From JADJEK01 sp052034255 (GTDB taxonomy: Bacteria > Planctomycetota > B15-G4 > JADJEK01): 64,000 nt of DNA. This document shows positions 54,920-63,115 of the stretch, piece by piece. The position numbers and the translations under genes were made by a program. The notes beneath the pieces were generated by a model that was not told where the DNA came from, ran no database searches, and saw nothing but the letters and a program-made list of their open reading frames with translations. Location: NCBI GenBank assembly GCA_052034255.1, contig JBPOIU010000007.1, positions 62,001 through 126,000 of the forward strand. The letters run 5' to 3'. Within the stretch, counting starts at the first letter, position 1. Each line of letters opens with the position of its first letter.

Positions 54920-56128
54920 TCAACCTACGCGCGCCGTCCCTGGGCCGCAACCGCGCGCGGACCACGCGGCGAACACGAGCAGCACGGTCTCGGCGAGCGG
55001 TGTCCCGGCCAGCGCGCCGACGCGGTCGATCCAGATCCGCACGAGGGCATACAGCAGGATCGCCAACGCGATCGACGTCGCGTCACCGTAGCGCAGCGCG
55101 CGCGACGCGGGCAGATAGACGACCAGGATCAGCGCGCCCTGGACGAGCACGGTCGCCCCGCGCAGCGCGTCGGGGCCCGCCGCCCACGCGCCGACGAGCA
55201 AGGCGGCACAAGCGAGCGCAGCACCGAAGAAGCGCCGACCGCCCTTCACGGCGTCGAACGCGAGCGGTGGGGCCGCGCACGCCACCAACGCCGCAAGCGC
55301 CGCGAACGGTGAGTCATTGGCGTGGAGCGTCACGGCGAACACGGGCGCCAACACCGGCAACAGCAGGAACGGCATGCGCCGCGTCGCCTCGAGCGCGAGC
55401 AACGTCGATTCCGCGGCGCCGGAACGGGGCGACGTCCGGACGTCGGCATCGGTCAGGAAGAACAGCGGCGATTTCAGGCGCTCCGCCGCCGCCGCGAAGC
55501 GCTGCCAGCCGCCGATGAGGAAGTTGCTCGAGGCGACGCTGATCGCGATCGTCAGCAGCGAAGCGCTGGCCGTCGGCGCGACGAACGGGAGCGCGACGAC
55601 CGCGAGCAACGCGCCCGCGGCCGGTCCGAGGTTCGGGCGGGCGACCGGCAGGCTGCGGTGCTCGCGGAGCAGCGGCGTGCTCATCGAGTACGAGCACAGG
55701 CAGATCGACAAGGCCAGCAGCAGGCGCTCGAAACCGCCGGCCGCGGCGATCGTCGCTTGAGCTCCCGGATGCACGCCGCCGATCGCATGCAGCGCCAGCG
55801 GGGCGGCAATCGACGCGATCAGCGCGAACACGAGCTTGGCGCCGGACAAGCCGCGGCGGATCCGGCGCTGGTCGTAGGGCGCCTGCTCCAGGCGCGGGGC
55901 GACGACCAGGTTCGCGGCCGTGTCGACGCACAGACGCAACACCAGCAGCAGCGCGAGCAAGCGGAGGGTCGCGACGCGCTCCGCCTCGGCTTGGACGACG
56001 ACCAAGCGCGTCGTCAGTGCGATCCACGCGCAGGGCTCCAGCAGTCGCGCGACGACCGGTCGGGCGAAAAATGCCGTGCTTGACGCCTTTCGCGCCACGC
56101 TGCTAGCTTTGGCCGATTCGTGAGTCAT
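54920..56128 (-). CDS. polytopic membrane protein, function unknown
   Basis: A 402-residue protein I do not recognise. It is hydrophobic almost throughout, with about ten likely membrane segments rich in Ala, Leu and Val, and short basic loops. No family motif is visible. It lies directly upstream of dnaE in the same direction. ATG 56128 has no clear Shine-Dalgarno and would put the start 1 nt from the divergent HEAT-repeat gene, whose promoter would then fall inside this gene. A later start is therefore possible. Confidence 0.5.
   Translation of the reverse strand: MTHESAKASSVARKASSTAFFARPVVARLLEPCAWIALTTRLVVVQAEAERVATLRLLALLLVLRLCVDTAANLVVAPRLEQAPYDQRRIRRGLSGAKLVFALIASIAAPLALHAIGGVHPGAQATIAAAGGFERLLLALSICLCSYSMSTPLLREHRSLPVARPNLGPAAGALLAVVALPFVAPTASASLLTIAISVASSNFLIGGWQRFAAAAERLKSPLFFLTDADVRTSPRSGAAESTLLALEATRRMPFLLLPVLAPVFAVTLHANDSPFAALAALVACAAPPLAFDAVKGGRRFFGAALACAALLVGAWAAGPDALRGATVLVQGALILVVYLPASRALRYGDATSIALAILLYALVRIWIDRVGALAGTPLAETVLLVFAAWSARGCGPGTARVG
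56080..56109 (+). promoter_or_regulatory. promoter for the HEAT-repeat lipoprotein gene
   Basis: A -35 TTGACG (56080-56085), an 18-nt spacer and a -10 TAGCTT (56104-56109), 21 nt upstream of the GTG start at 56130. The pattern matches the other promoters in this window. Confidence 0.55.
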
Positions 56129-56129
56129 C

Positions 56130-57026
56130 GTGGAGTTCGACGTGCGTTTCTCGGTCGTCCATAGCGCCGTGTCGATCGTCCTGCTCTGCGGCGTCTTCGG
56201 CTGCGCCACCGATCGTGGCCAGTTGACGGATGAGCGCAAGACCCAACTCGAACACTGGTGGAAACTCTATCAGTCGTCCGATCCGGCATGGGACAACGCG
56301 CGCACGGCATGGTTCGAGCTCGGCGGGGAGGCGCGCGACACGCTCGTCCTGTCGCTGCTGAAGAACATGATCCAGCTGTCGCCGCGGCAGACGGTGACCA
56401 CGCGCGGCAACACGGAAGCTTCGTGGCGTCGGCCGCAGCGCGAGCTCCTCGAACTCGACGACGAGGTCGTCGTGCCCGCGTTGATCACGGCGTTGCGCGT
56501 GTCGCGCGATCCCCCGTCGCAGACAGCGATCGTCGACACGCTCGGTCGGGCGGGTGCCGTCGATGCGATGACGGAGGCGTTGGACGCGCCGCAAGACGGC
56601 GATTCGCCGCAGTTCGTCCCGGCGCTGCTGAAGGGGCTCGTGACCGCCGGCGGCGAGCAAGCGATCGAACGCGTCGGCGTCGCGCTGCGCGATCACGACG
56701 ATTGGCGCGTGCGCGCGGGCGCGGCAGAAGCCCTCGGTCAGGCGCGCAACGCCGATCGCACGCGCGCGGCGATCCTGCTGAAGCCGGGCCTCGAGGACGT
56801 CGACGCGTTCGTCCGCAAGCGTGCGATCGAAGCCTACGGCGAGTTGCAAGCGGTGAAGGCCGCGCCGCTGTTGGCGCTCGCGCTCGAGCGTGCGCACAAG
56901 GCCGGCGCGGTGGACGAAGTCGAGCTGTGCGCATCGGTGCTGCGCGGATTGACCGGCGCCAACGTGTTCGCGAACGATCCGGTCCTGTGGCAAGAAGCGG
57001 CGCAGCAAGCGGCGGCGAAGGAGTGA
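56130..57026 (+). CDS. HEAT-repeat lipoprotein
   Basis: A 298-residue protein with a signal sequence ending in the lipobox VFGC (Cys25). The mature part is alpha-helical, with HEAT-like units such as VPALITALRVSRDPPSQTA, IVDTLGRAGAVDAMTEAL and RVRAGAAEALGQARNADRTR. HEAT proteins usually bind other proteins; no catalytic motif is seen. The GTG at 56130 is used here, and a later GTG (56142) is also possible. The next gene starts 4 nt after its end, so the two form an operon. Confidence 0.75.
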   Translation: MEFDVRFSVVHSAVSIVLLCGVFGCATDRGQLTDERKTQLEHWWKLYQSSDPAWDNARTAWFELGGEARDTLVLSLLKNMIQLSPRQTVTTRGNTEASWRRPQRELLELDDEVVVPALITALRVSRDPPSQTAIVDTLGRAGAVDAMTEALDAPQDGDSPQFVPALLKGLVTAGGEQAIERVGVALRDHDDWRVRAGAAEALGQARNADRTRAAILLKPGLEDVDAFVRKRAIEAYGELQAVKAAPLLALALERAHKAGAVDEVELCASVLRGLTGANVFANDPVLWQEAAQQAAAKE

Positions 57027-57030
57027 TGCG

Positions 57031-57621
57031 ATGGAATATCGACTGAAGCGCAGCGGCGAAGCGTGCGGCGGCTGCTCCGCCGAGTTCCCCGTGGGGCAGT
57101 CGATGTTCTCGGTGCTCGAACTCGCCGCCGAACAGCCGCTGCGCGCCGACTACTGCGACGCGTGTTTCGACAAGTTGCGCGGTGAAGGGCGCGACATCTA
57201 CGCGTTCTGGAAGACGAAGAAGACCAGCGAAGGTCGTTCGCGCCGCGTCGTCGACTACCCGTCGCTGCGCGAGCTGTTCTTCCGTATGGCGCAGATCGAC
57301 GCGGTGGAGTACCGGAAACTCGCGTACCTCATGGCGCTGATCCTGGTCCGCAAGCGCTTCCTCGCGATCAAGGAGTTCGTCACGCAGGGCGGAGTCGACT
57401 ACTTGATCATCACCGCGAAGGACCGGCCCGACGCGTTGCGCATCGAAGCCCCGGAGTTGCGCGCTCCCGAGATCGCCGACCTGACCGGTCGGCTGCGACT
57501 CCTGCTCGACATGGACCTGGAAGAGGTCGCCCCGCAGTCCGGTGGTGGCGCAGCAAGCGCTCGCACCCCGGCCGAAGGCGCCGCCGATGGCGCTGAGCCC
57601 GGCGCGGAGTCACGAAGCTAA
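57031..57621 (+). CDS. small Cys4 protein, probably zinc-binding, function unknown
   Basis: A 196-residue protein I cannot name. The N-terminus has two CxxC pairs, CGGC (Cys12, Cys15) and CDAC (Cys42, Cys45), spaced like a zinc ribbon. A helical middle part follows (LRELFFRMAQIDAVEYRKLA, LMALILVRKRFLAI), then an acidic, Ala/Gly-rich tail. ATG 57031 has AAGGAG upstream, overlapping the end of the HEAT gene. It is 380 nt upstream of mraZ. Confidence 0.7.
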   Translation: MEYRLKRSGEACGGCSAEFPVGQSMFSVLELAAEQPLRADYCDACFDKLRGEGRDIYAFWKTKKTSEGRSRRVVDYPSLRELFFRMAQIDAVEYRKLAYLMALILVRKRFLAIKEFVTQGGVDYLIITAKDRPDALRIEAPELRAPEIADLTGRLRLLLDMDLEEVAPQSGGGAASARTPAEGAADGAEPGAESRS

Positions 57622-57931
57622 CAGCCCTTCGTTTCACGCATTGCGATGACGCGCCCGACCTCCGTCGGAACGCGCCGCGACGTCGTTTTCCCCCAAGGTT
57701 TCCACCACGCGCCGGGGGGCGAAGTGGGGCGCGAAACGGCCATTTTCTGGTCCTGCGCGAAAGTGAAGTGGGGGATGTGGAGAGATTGGGGAGGAATGAG
57801 CGTAAGTCCGTTCCAGGTGTGGATCTTGATGCTTCGATGGGGTGGGGAGTCCCTGTAAGCGAAAGTCGATCAGCGATTTACGATTCATCGCCGATCGTGG
57901 AAGATTTCGCTTTTTCGCGCCGTGAGCGGCA

Positions 57932-57959
57932 TTGACAGTGCCGAAAACGAGCGTAGAAC
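57932..57959 (+). promoter_or_regulatory. promoter of the mraZ-rsmH-ftsL-ftsI-mur cluster
   Basis: A consensus -35 TTGACA (57932-57937), a 16-nt spacer and a -10 TAGAAC (57954-57959). This is nearly identical to the S10 operon promoter. Transcription should start at about 57966, at the edge of the AAAGTGG repeats. Confidence 0.8.
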
Positions 57960-57966
57960 CCGCACC

Positions 57967-57983
57967 AAAGTGGTGCAAAGTGG
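57967..57983 (+). promoter_or_regulatory. putative MraZ operator (tandem AAAGTGG boxes)
   Basis: Two direct AAAGTGG repeats (57967-57973 and 57977-57983) separated by 3 nt, starting at the predicted transcription start. AAAGTG(T/G)-N3 tandem repeats are the described MraZ site in mollicutes, and MraZ represses its own promoter in E. coli through TGGG repeats. Binding here would block initiation. Confidence 0.65.
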
Positions 57984-58001
57984 AGCGCAGGGGTATCGAT
58001 C

Positions 58002-58445
58002 GTGGTGTTCATCGGGACGTACAGGCATACGTTCGATGCGAAGGGGCGAGTCTTCGTCCCGAAGAAGTACCTCCATGCCTTGACCACCCCGAACGAGCGC
58101 GTCGTCTACGTGGCGATCGGAATGGACCCGTGCGTGATGCTGTTCAGCAAGCCGCACTTCGACGCCCTGGCCGACAAGCTCGTCAACCTGCCCCAATCCG
58201 ACCCCGCGTCGCGCAACTACTCCCAGACCTTCTTCGAGAACGCGTTCGACGTCGAAGTCGACGGAGCGGGCCGCATCCTCATCCCGGAAGTGCTGCGCGA
58301 GTACGCCGGCATGAAGCTCCCGGGTGAGGTCGTGTTCGCCGGCGCAGGCACCGCGATCACGATCTGGGAACCCACGACGCACGTCACTCACCGCGCGGGC
58401 ACGAAGGCCAACTACGCCAACGACGCGGAAAAGACGGGCGTATGA
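58002..58445 (+). CDS. mraZ: transcriptional regulator MraZ
   Basis: A 147-residue DNA-binding protein with two SpoVT/AbrB-like domains, each with its DxxGR motif: FDAKGRVFVPKKY and DGAGRILIPEVLREYA. It forms ring-like oligomers and usually represses the dcw promoter. Start GTG 58002 (or the GTG at 58005) with AGGGG 8 nt upstream. It ends in an ATGA overlap with rsmH. Confidence 0.95.
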   Translation: MVFIGTYRHTFDAKGRVFVPKKYLHALTTPNERVVYVAIGMDPCVMLFSKPHFDALADKLVNLPQSDPASRNYSQTFFENAFDVEVDGAGRILIPEVLREYAGMKLPGEVVFAGAGTAITIWEPTTHVTHRAGTKANYANDAEKTGV

Positions 58446-59458
58446 GCATCACCACGCAGCGCCCCTCACCGATCGGGACCGGACACCGCTGCCGCGGCAC
58501 GACGCGTGTCCGTGCGCGCCGGCAGCGCCGGCAGAGGACCTTCGCCATGCAGGATCCGCGCGATCGCCGCGTGCACCGCACCGTCATGGTGCGCGAAGCG
58601 GTTCAGTTCCTCGCGCCGACGGACGGCTCGATCGTGCTCGATCTCACCGCGGGAGGCGGCGGGCACTCCGAAGCGATCCTCGAAGCGACCTCGAACGGGG
58701 TCGTGATCGCCTTCGACCGCGACCCGCAGATCCTCGAGCTGGCGCGGCGGCGCCTGGAGCGTTTCGGCGCGCGCGCACAGTTCGAGCTCGCCAACTTCGC
58801 GCAGATCGGCGCGGTCTGCGCGCGCCGTGGCATCGATCGCGTCGGTGGGGTGCTCGCCGATCTCGGCGTGTCCTCGCTGCAGCTCGACGACGCAGCGCGC
58901 GGCTTCTCGTTCGACAAGGACGGGCCGCTCGACATGCGCATGGGAACGGACGCGAAGCGGTCGGCCGCGGAGTTCCTGAACCGCGGGACGCGCGAGGACC
59001 TGTTGTTCGCGATCGGCGAGCTCGGCGACGAGCCGCGCGCCAAGCGCGTCGTCGACGCGATCCTCGACGCGCGCAAGCAGGCGCCGCTGCGCCGCACGTG
59101 CGAACTCGCGGAACTCGTCGCACGCGTGCTCGGTGGAGGCGCCGCGCGCCATCACCATCCAGCGACGCGCACGTTCCAGGGCGTGCGTATGTGGATCAAC
59201 GATGAACTCGGCGCGCTCGAAGCGGCGCTGCCCGAGGCCATTCGCAGACTCGAGTGTGGTCGTCGAGCCGTGGTGATCGCCTTCCACGGCGGCGAAGACC
59301 GGGTGGTCAAGAACGTGTTCCGGGACGCGGAGGCCGCGGGCGACGTCGTCGTCCTGACGAGCAATCCGGTGGTTCCGTCGGACACGGAAGTCCAGGCGAA
59401 CCCGCGCGCGCGCAGCGCCCGTTTGCGCGCGGCGGAGCGGAGGCAATCGGGCGACTAG
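58442..59458 (+). CDS. rsmH: 16S rRNA (cytosine1402-N4)-methyltransferase RsmH
   Basis: A SAM-dependent methyltransferase that modifies C1402 in the ribosomal P site. Motifs: LDLTAGGGGHSEAIL, AFDRDPQIL, VLADLGVSSLQLDDAARGFS and RMWINDELGALEAAL. The position of the usual FHSLEDR motif reads FHGGEDRVVK. The start at ATG 58442 overlaps mraZ (ATGA), but the first 35 residues are Arg-rich and unlike RsmH, so ATG 58547 (AGAGGA 8 nt upstream) may be the real start, giving about 303 residues. Confidence 0.93.
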   Translation: MSITTQRPSPIGTGHRCRGTTRVRARRQRRQRTFAMQDPRDRRVHRTVMVREAVQFLAPTDGSIVLDLTAGGGGHSEAILEATSNGVVIAFDRDPQILELARRRLERFGARAQFELANFAQIGAVCARRGIDRVGGVLADLGVSSLQLDDAARGFSFDKDGPLDMRMGTDAKRSAAEFLNRGTREDLLFAIGELGDEPRAKRVVDAILDARKQAPLRRTCELAELVARVLGGGAARHHHPATRTFQGVRMWINDELGALEAALPEAIRRLECGRRAVVIAFHGGEDRVVKNVFRDAEAAGDVVVLTSNPVVPSDTEVQANPRARSARLRAAERRQSGD

Positions 59459-59526
59459 AGCGGAAGCATCGAGGACTCTCGTCCTGCGGTGCCTACGGAC
59501 GCGGCGCGTCCGGATCGGGGTGGTCC

Positions 59527-59829
59527 ATGCGGTGGGCCGCACTTCGCGTAGCGTTGCTTTTGGTGATCGGGATCGCGGTGACGACGGTCGCGCTGAACGT
59601 GCGCTGCACGCACTATCAATATCGACTCGGCGTCGTGATGCACGACAAGGACGACATGCTCGCGCTCATCGCGTCCCGACGGGCGCAATGCGAGAAGATG
59701 TTGTCCACCGCGGAACTGGTCGCGTTCCTCGGTGAGATCGGCGTCGAGCCGGACGACCTGAACCGCATTCTGCAATCCCCGGCGGCGCCCGCCGTCGCGA
59801 TGCGTGCCGCAGTGACGGGACGCGACTGA
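59527..59829 (+). CDS. ftsL: FtsL-like small bitopic membrane protein
   Basis: A 100-residue protein with one membrane segment near the N-terminus (about residues 5-24) followed by a predicted helical periplasmic domain. It has no sequence motif I can recognise. Its size, topology and place between rsmH and ftsI are those of FtsL, the division protein that pairs with FtsB and activates FtsI/FtsW. ATG 59527; its end is 1 nt before ftsI. The name rests on context. Confidence 0.65.
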   Translation: MRWAALRVALLLVIGIAVTTVALNVRCTHYQYRLGVVMHDKDDMLALIASRRAQCEKMLSTAELVAFLGEIGVEPDDLNRILQSPAAPAVAMRAAVTGRD

Positions 59830-59830
59830 A

Positions 59831-61600
59831 ATGGACGTGCGCCGGCGCTGGATCCAGGTGGTCGCGGTGATCAGCTTGTGCTTCGTCGCACTCGAGCTGC
59901 GCCTGTTCCACTTGCAGATCCTGAAGCACCCGCGCGCGGAACAGCGCGTGGACGGCGTTCGCCAGAAGACCGAGCGCCTGGTGGCCACGCGCGGCACCAT
60001 CTTCGACCGTCACGGTCGAGCGCTGGCGATCACGGTGCCGGCGATCGAGATCTACTCGGACTCGCGCTGGACCGCGAAGACCGACGCTCGCGACAAGATC
60101 GCGGCGACGCTCGCCGAGTACGGCTTGGGCGAAGTGAGTCAGATCCGCGCCGATCTCGAGCGCAACGGCTACCGCAAGCTGTTCCAGAAGCCGATCGCGG
60201 ACGCCGAGATCATCATCGACTTGCAGCAACTCCAGCGCGACGGCCGCTTGCCCGGCATCGACCTGCATCCGACCACCGTTCGCGACTATCCGGAGGACCG
60301 GCTCGCGGCCGCGGTGATCGGCCACGTCGACGCGGAGGGCAAGGGCGCGACGGGCATCGAACTCGCGTTCGACGCCGAGTTGACCGGACGCTCCGGCAAG
60401 CGCACGTACGAGAAGGACGCCGGCCGCAACGCGATGGTCGACGTCGATCACTACGTCGCCGACGCCACGCCGGGCAACGATGTCACGCTGACCCTCGACG
60501 TCAACATGCAGTGGTTCGTCGAAGAGGAAGTCGACGCGCTGGTCGAGAAGTTCAAGCCGCGTTGGGTCACGGCTGTGGTCTCGCGCCCGGCGACCGGCGA
60601 AGTCCTCGCCATGGTCAATCGGCCGACGTTCGACCCGAATCAATACGGCAACTACGCGCCCGAAGCGTTCCGCAACAACGCCGTCACGCTGACCTACGCG
60701 CCCGGCTCGGCGTTCAAGCCGTTCGTCATGGCGCTCGCGCTCGATCGCAACAAGGTCTCGTCGTCGAGCGTGATCGACTGCGAGAACGGCGTGTGGTCGA
60801 TCGGATCGCGGACGATCCGCGACGTCCACAAGGAGCGGCTCTTGACGGCCGCCGGGGTCATCCAGCACTCGTCCAACATCGGCATGGTCAAGATCATGCA
60901 CATGTTGGCGCCGCCGGACGATGCGCCCAAAGAAGACCGCATGAAGGCCTACCGCGCGGTCCGCCGCTGGTTGGACGACCTCGGGTTCGGCAAGGAAACC
61001 GGCATCGGTTTGCCCGGCGAGTCGAACGGTCGGTTCACCAACATCGACAGCTGGACGCGCAAGTTCACGCTGACGTCCTTGGCGATGGGATACGAGATCC
61101 AGGCCACACCCATGCAAGTCGTCGCGGCGTTCAACACGTTCGCGAACGGTGGACGTTGGATCGCGCCGCGCGTCGTGCGTGACGTGCGAAATCAGCGCGG
61201 CGCGCTGATCGCCGAGCCGTATCAGCCCGAGCGCGTCGTGTTCGACGACGAAGTCGCCGACGTGTTGCGCGCGATGATGGCCCAGGTCGTGGAAGAGGGC
61301 ACCGCGAAGCCCGCGCAGCTCGACGGCTGGTCGATGGCCGGCAAGACGTCGACCGCCCAATACGTCCGCGACCGCAGCAAATACACCTCGTCGTTCATCG
61401 CGATGGCGCCGGTCGATGCGCCGGAACTCGTGGTGTCCGTGGTCGTCGATCAGCCGAAGGGCGCGCATTTCGGTGCGACGGTCGCGGCTCCGACGGTCAA
61501 GGGAATCATGGAGCGTTGCCTGAACTACCTGCGCGTGCCGCAGGACCGTCCGTTGCTCGATGAAGCCGACGTCCAGCGTCCCTCGGTCCACGGGCGCTGA
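59831..61600 (+). CDS. ftsI: peptidoglycan transpeptidase FtsI (class B PBP)
   Basis: A 589-residue septal transpeptidase. One N-terminal membrane segment (about residues 8-30) is followed by the pedestal domain (RGTIFDRHGRALA) and the transpeptidase domain. Catalytic motifs are SAFK (Ser293, Lys296), SSN (Ser347-Asn349) and KTS (Lys505-Ser507). The third motif is normally KTG, so the glycine is replaced by serine. No PASTA domain. It would crosslink septal peptidoglycan with FtsW. Confidence 0.93.
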   Translation: MDVRRRWIQVVAVISLCFVALELRLFHLQILKHPRAEQRVDGVRQKTERLVATRGTIFDRHGRALAITVPAIEIYSDSRWTAKTDARDKIAATLAEYGLGEVSQIRADLERNGYRKLFQKPIADAEIIIDLQQLQRDGRLPGIDLHPTTVRDYPEDRLAAAVIGHVDAEGKGATGIELAFDAELTGRSGKRTYEKDAGRNAMVDVDHYVADATPGNDVTLTLDVNMQWFVEEEVDALVEKFKPRWVTAVVSRPATGEVLAMVNRPTFDPNQYGNYAPEAFRNNAVTLTYAPGSAFKPFVMALALDRNKVSSSSVIDCENGVWSIGSRTIRDVHKERLLTAAGVIQHSSNIGMVKIMHMLAPPDDAPKEDRMKAYRAVRRWLDDLGFGKETGIGLPGESNGRFTNIDSWTRKFTLTSLAMGYEIQATPMQVVAAFNTFANGGRWIAPRVVRDVRNQRGALIAEPYQPERVVFDDEVADVLRAMMAQVVEEGTAKPAQLDGWSMAGKTSTAQYVRDRSKYTSSFIAMAPVDAPELVVSVVVDQPKGAHFGATVAAPTVKGIMERCLNYLRVPQDRPLLDEADVQRPSVHGR

Positions 61601-61606
61601 CTCCGC

Positions 61607-63115
61607 ATGTCCTGTTCGCGTCGTTCCTCCTGGATGCTCATGATCGCCGCACTCTTCCCCTCCGCCACCGTCGCCGAACTGGCCCATGCAGCCAGCGGTG
61701 CCGTCGTGTCCGGTGAGGGCGCGACGCGCGTGACCGAGCTGGTCGCGGACTCGCGCCACGCCGTTCCGGGGAGCCTGTTCTTCGCCGTGAAAGGCGTCCA
61801 GCGTGACGGCGGCGGTTACGTCGCCGACGCGATCGCGCGTGGCGCCGTGGCGATCGTCGCCGAGCCCGACGTCGCGGTCCCCGCTGGGGTGCCTTGCGTC
61901 CGTGTCGCGGATTGTCGCAAGGCGAAGGCGTTGATGGCGGCGCGGTTCTTCGGCGAGCCGGCGCGCAAGCTGATGGCCGTCGGCGTGACCGGTACGAATG
62001 GCAAGACGACGACGACGTGGATGATGCGCGCGGTTGCCGAGTACGCCGGGGATCGCACGCTCTTGCTCGGCACCATCGCGAACGAACTCGCCGGCGCCTC
62101 GACGCCGGCCGCGAACACGACTCCGGATCCGATCGACTTGCATCGCATGTTGGCGAGCGCGGTCGCGAGCGGCGCGCGCCTCGCCGTGATGGAAGTGTCG
62201 TCGCACGCGCTGGAGCAGGACCGCGTGCTCGGCGTCGGCTTCCGCGCCGCGGCGTTCACGAATCTCAGCCCGGAACACCTCGACTTCCACAAGACGCTCG
62301 AGGCCTATCGCGACGCCAAGGCGCGCCTGTTCGAAGCGCTCGACCAAAGCGCCACCGCGGTGCTGAACCAGGACGACCCCGCGGCCGCGTACTACGCCAG
62401 TCGCACCAAGGCGCGCGTCGTGCGTTACGGCATGACGCCCGGCGCCGACGTGTCGGTCGAAGTGCATCGGGTCGACATCGACGGTTGCTCGTTCGCGTTG
62501 CGGACGCCGCAAGGGCGCATGGACGTCGCGACGCGCATGGTGGGGCGACACAACCTGTTCAACGCGATGGCCGCGGCGGCGACGTGCCTCGCGCTCGAGT
62601 ACCCGCTCGACGCGGTCCGCGGCGGATTCGAGCTGCTGAAAGGCGTGCCGGGGCGGCTCGAGTCGGTCGACTGCGGCCAGGACTTCCGCGTACTGGTCGA
62701 CTTCGCGCATACCGAAGCGGCGCTTGCGCACGTGCTCGAGACGCTGCGCCCGTTGACGCGAGGGCGGCTGATCACCGTGTTCGGTTGCGGTGGCGACCGC
62801 GACGTCACGAAGCGCCCGAAGATGGGCGCCGTGGTCAGTCGCCTGTCCGACATCGCGTTCGTGACGTCGGACAACCCGCGCACCGAAGACCCGCTGGCGA
62901 TCATCGAACAGATCAAGGCCGGATTGATCCCGGGGCGGCAGACCGTCATCGAGCCCGACCGCAAGCGCGCGATCGAAGCGGCGCTGCGCGAAGCCCGTGG
63001 CGGCGACATCGTGGTGCTCGCCGGCAAAGGGCACGAGAAAGTCCAAATCGTCGGGGATCGACGCATTCCGTTCGACGACGTCGAAACGGCTCGGGAGGTC
63101 CTGTGGAGCCTCTGA
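61607..63115 (+). CDS. murE: UDP-MurNAc-L-Ala-D-Glu:meso-diaminopimelate ligase MurE
   Basis: A 502-residue cytosolic ligase that adds the third amino acid of the peptidoglycan stem. It has the N-terminal VADSRHAVPGSLFFAV region, the ATP loop GVTGTNGKTTTTW (about 126-138), EVSSHAL and FTNLSPEHLDFH. The DNPRTEDP motif (Asp422-Arg425) is the meso-diaminopimelate signature. The usual DYAHTPD is altered to DFAHTEAA. Start ATG 61607 or 61634. It overlaps murF by 13 nt. Confidence 0.93.
   Translation: MSCSRRSSWMLMIAALFPSATVAELAHAASGAVVSGEGATRVTELVADSRHAVPGSLFFAVKGVQRDGGGYVADAIARGAVAIVAEPDVAVPAGVPCVRVADCRKAKALMAARFFGEPARKLMAVGVTGTNGKTTTTWMMRAVAEYAGDRTLLLGTIANELAGASTPAANTTPDPIDLHRMLASAVASGARLAVMEVSSHALEQDRVLGVGFRAAAFTNLSPEHLDFHKTLEAYRDAKARLFEALDQSATAVLNQDDPAAAYYASRTKARVVRYGMTPGADVSVEVHRVDIDGCSFALRTPQGRMDVATRMVGRHNLFNAMAAAATCLALEYPLDAVRGGFELLKGVPGRLESVDCGQDFRVLVDFAHTEAALAHVLETLRPLTRGRLITVFGCGGDRDVTKRPKMGAVVSRLSDIAFVTSDNPRTEDPLAIIEQIKAGLIPGRQTVIEPDRKRAIEAALREARGGDIVVLAGKGHEKVQIVGDRRIPFDDVETAREVLWSL

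Larger units (their letters stand above)
57622..58001 (+). other. 380-bp upstream region of the mra/dcw cluster
   Basis: No gene can be supported here. It is noticeably rich in GTGG/TGGGG elements on the plus strand, for example AAGTGG at 57722-57727, AAAGTGAAGTGG at 57760-57771, and three TGGRG units at 9-nt spacing near 57770-57795. These resemble the MraZ boxes downstream and may be extra binding sites. Confidence 0.5.

Noticed and set aside
57646..57858. A 70-codon open frame upstream of mraZ
   Set aside because: No Shine-Dalgarno, no recognisable protein features, and it overlaps the GTGG-rich regulatory stretch.
59666..63046. A 1126-codon minus-strand open frame across ftsI and murE
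   Set aside because: Both sense genes have all family motifs; the antisense frame is a composition effect.
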